Source: Ruminococcus sp. UBA4350
GTDB lineage: Bacteria > Bacillota > Clostridia > Oscillospirales > Ruminococcaceae
Direction: 5' to 3'
NCBI GenBank assembly: GCA_002394125.1
Contig: DGSY01000086.1
Span: 1-32,563, forward strand
DNA: 32,563 nucleotides
This document shows, one piece after another, positions 32,302-32,563 of this stretch. The number at the start of each line of letters is the position of its first letter. Positions within the stretch are counted from its first letter, which is position 1. Position numbers and translations under genes: made by a program. The notes beneath the pieces were generated by a model that saw only the letters and a program-made list of their open reading frames with translations, searched no databases and had not been told where the DNA came from.

Positions 32302-32563
32302 ATGGCAAGTTTGTCTTTGCGGGGTATTTACAAGAAGTATCCCGGCGGTGTTGTCGCAGTTTCCGATGTAAACCTTGAGATCCGCGACAAGGAGTTTATT
32401 GTTCTGGTCGGACCTTCCGGCTGCGGTAAGTCCACGACCCTGCGTATGATTGCAGGTCTGGAGGAGATTTCCGAGGGTGAGTTGTATATCGGCGACCGTC
32501 TGGTCAACGACATCGCACCGAAGGACCGCGATATCGCAATGGTGTTCCAGAACTACGCTCTGT
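32302..32563 (+). CDS. ABC transporter ATP-binding protein, MalK/MsmX/UgpC type (3' truncated by window)
   Basis: The first 87 residues are visible and run off the right edge. Family features: LRGIYKKYPGGVVAVSDVNL, Walker A GPSGCGKST at residues 37-45, GLEEISEGELYIGDRLVND, PKDRDIAMVFQNYAL with the Q-loop Gln83. This IAGLE...PKDRDIAMVFQ pattern is typical of ATPases energising carbohydrate (CUT1) importers, where one ATPase often serves many systems. The ATG at 32302 is eight bases after AGGAGG (32288-32293); the ATG at 32296 is too close. An orphan multi-purpose sugar ATPase would fit a lone gene with its own leader. The remaining two thirds (signature LSGGQ, Walker B, regulatory domain) are outside the window. 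Confidence 0.9.
   Translation, partial: MASLSLRGIYKKYPGGVVAVSDVNLEIRDKEFIVLVGPSGCGKSTTLRMIAGLEEISEGELYIGDRLVNDIAPKDRDIAMVFQNYAL

Overview
The window looks like a chromosomal housekeeping segment of a fairly GC-rich Gram-positive anaerobe, most likely a Ruminococcus-type member of the Clostridia (Oscillospiraceae). This is inferred from strong AGGAGG ribosome-binding sites, sigma-A-type promoters, lipoproteins with a Thr/Glu-rich linker, a DUF4830-like protein, separate SecD and SecF, and the pairing of an archaeal-type PurO with a stand-alone AICAR transformylase. I see no phage, transposon, CRISPR array, rRNA or tRNA.

Region 1 (1-10373, + strand) is a purine biosynthesis cluster: the end of purF, then purM, purN, purO, AICAR transformylase and purD. 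Between these enzymes sit non-purine genes: an MBL-fold hydrolase, a lipoprotein, a membrane-anchored alpha/beta hydrolase, a truncated P-loop kinase remnant, an unknown protein between the last two IMP-forming enzymes, a histidine phosphatase, and two tandem paralogues of unknown function. Several of these overlap the preceding purine gene by 1-4 bases, so they are probably translationally coupled. A consensus-like promoter at 7550-7579 may restart transcription for the second half.

Region 2 (10411-18385, + strand) holds a membrane protein with a basic head and an acidic tail coupled to uvrC, then manA, two unknown genes, a ROK glucokinase and gpmI. It ends at a terminator shared with the convergent pyrB.

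Region 3 (18483-24910, - strand) reads right to left. It contains a pair of zinc-ribbon membrane proteins, an EF-G-like GTPase with its own promoter and terminator, and an asnB-pyrB operon. The PyrB carries a C-terminal four-cysteine zinc module resembling the end of PyrI.

Region 4 (25253-32563) is mostly + strand. It holds a SurA/PrsA-like lipoprotein and secD-secF (protein export and folding), a sugar-phosphate isomerase-like TIM barrel, nrdR, a DUF4830-like protein on the - strand, an RsuA/RluB-type pseudouridine synthase, and the 5' part of a MalK/MsmX-type ABC ATPase. The ATPase gene is preceded by a long leader with an inverted repeat at its -35 box and two mutually exclusive hairpins.

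The points most worth following up are the PyrB-zinc fusion, the split PurH with an unknown gene between its halves, the EF-G paralogue with altered GTPase motifs, the tandem unknown pair inside the purine cluster, and the structured ABC leader. None of these proves a new system from sequence alone.
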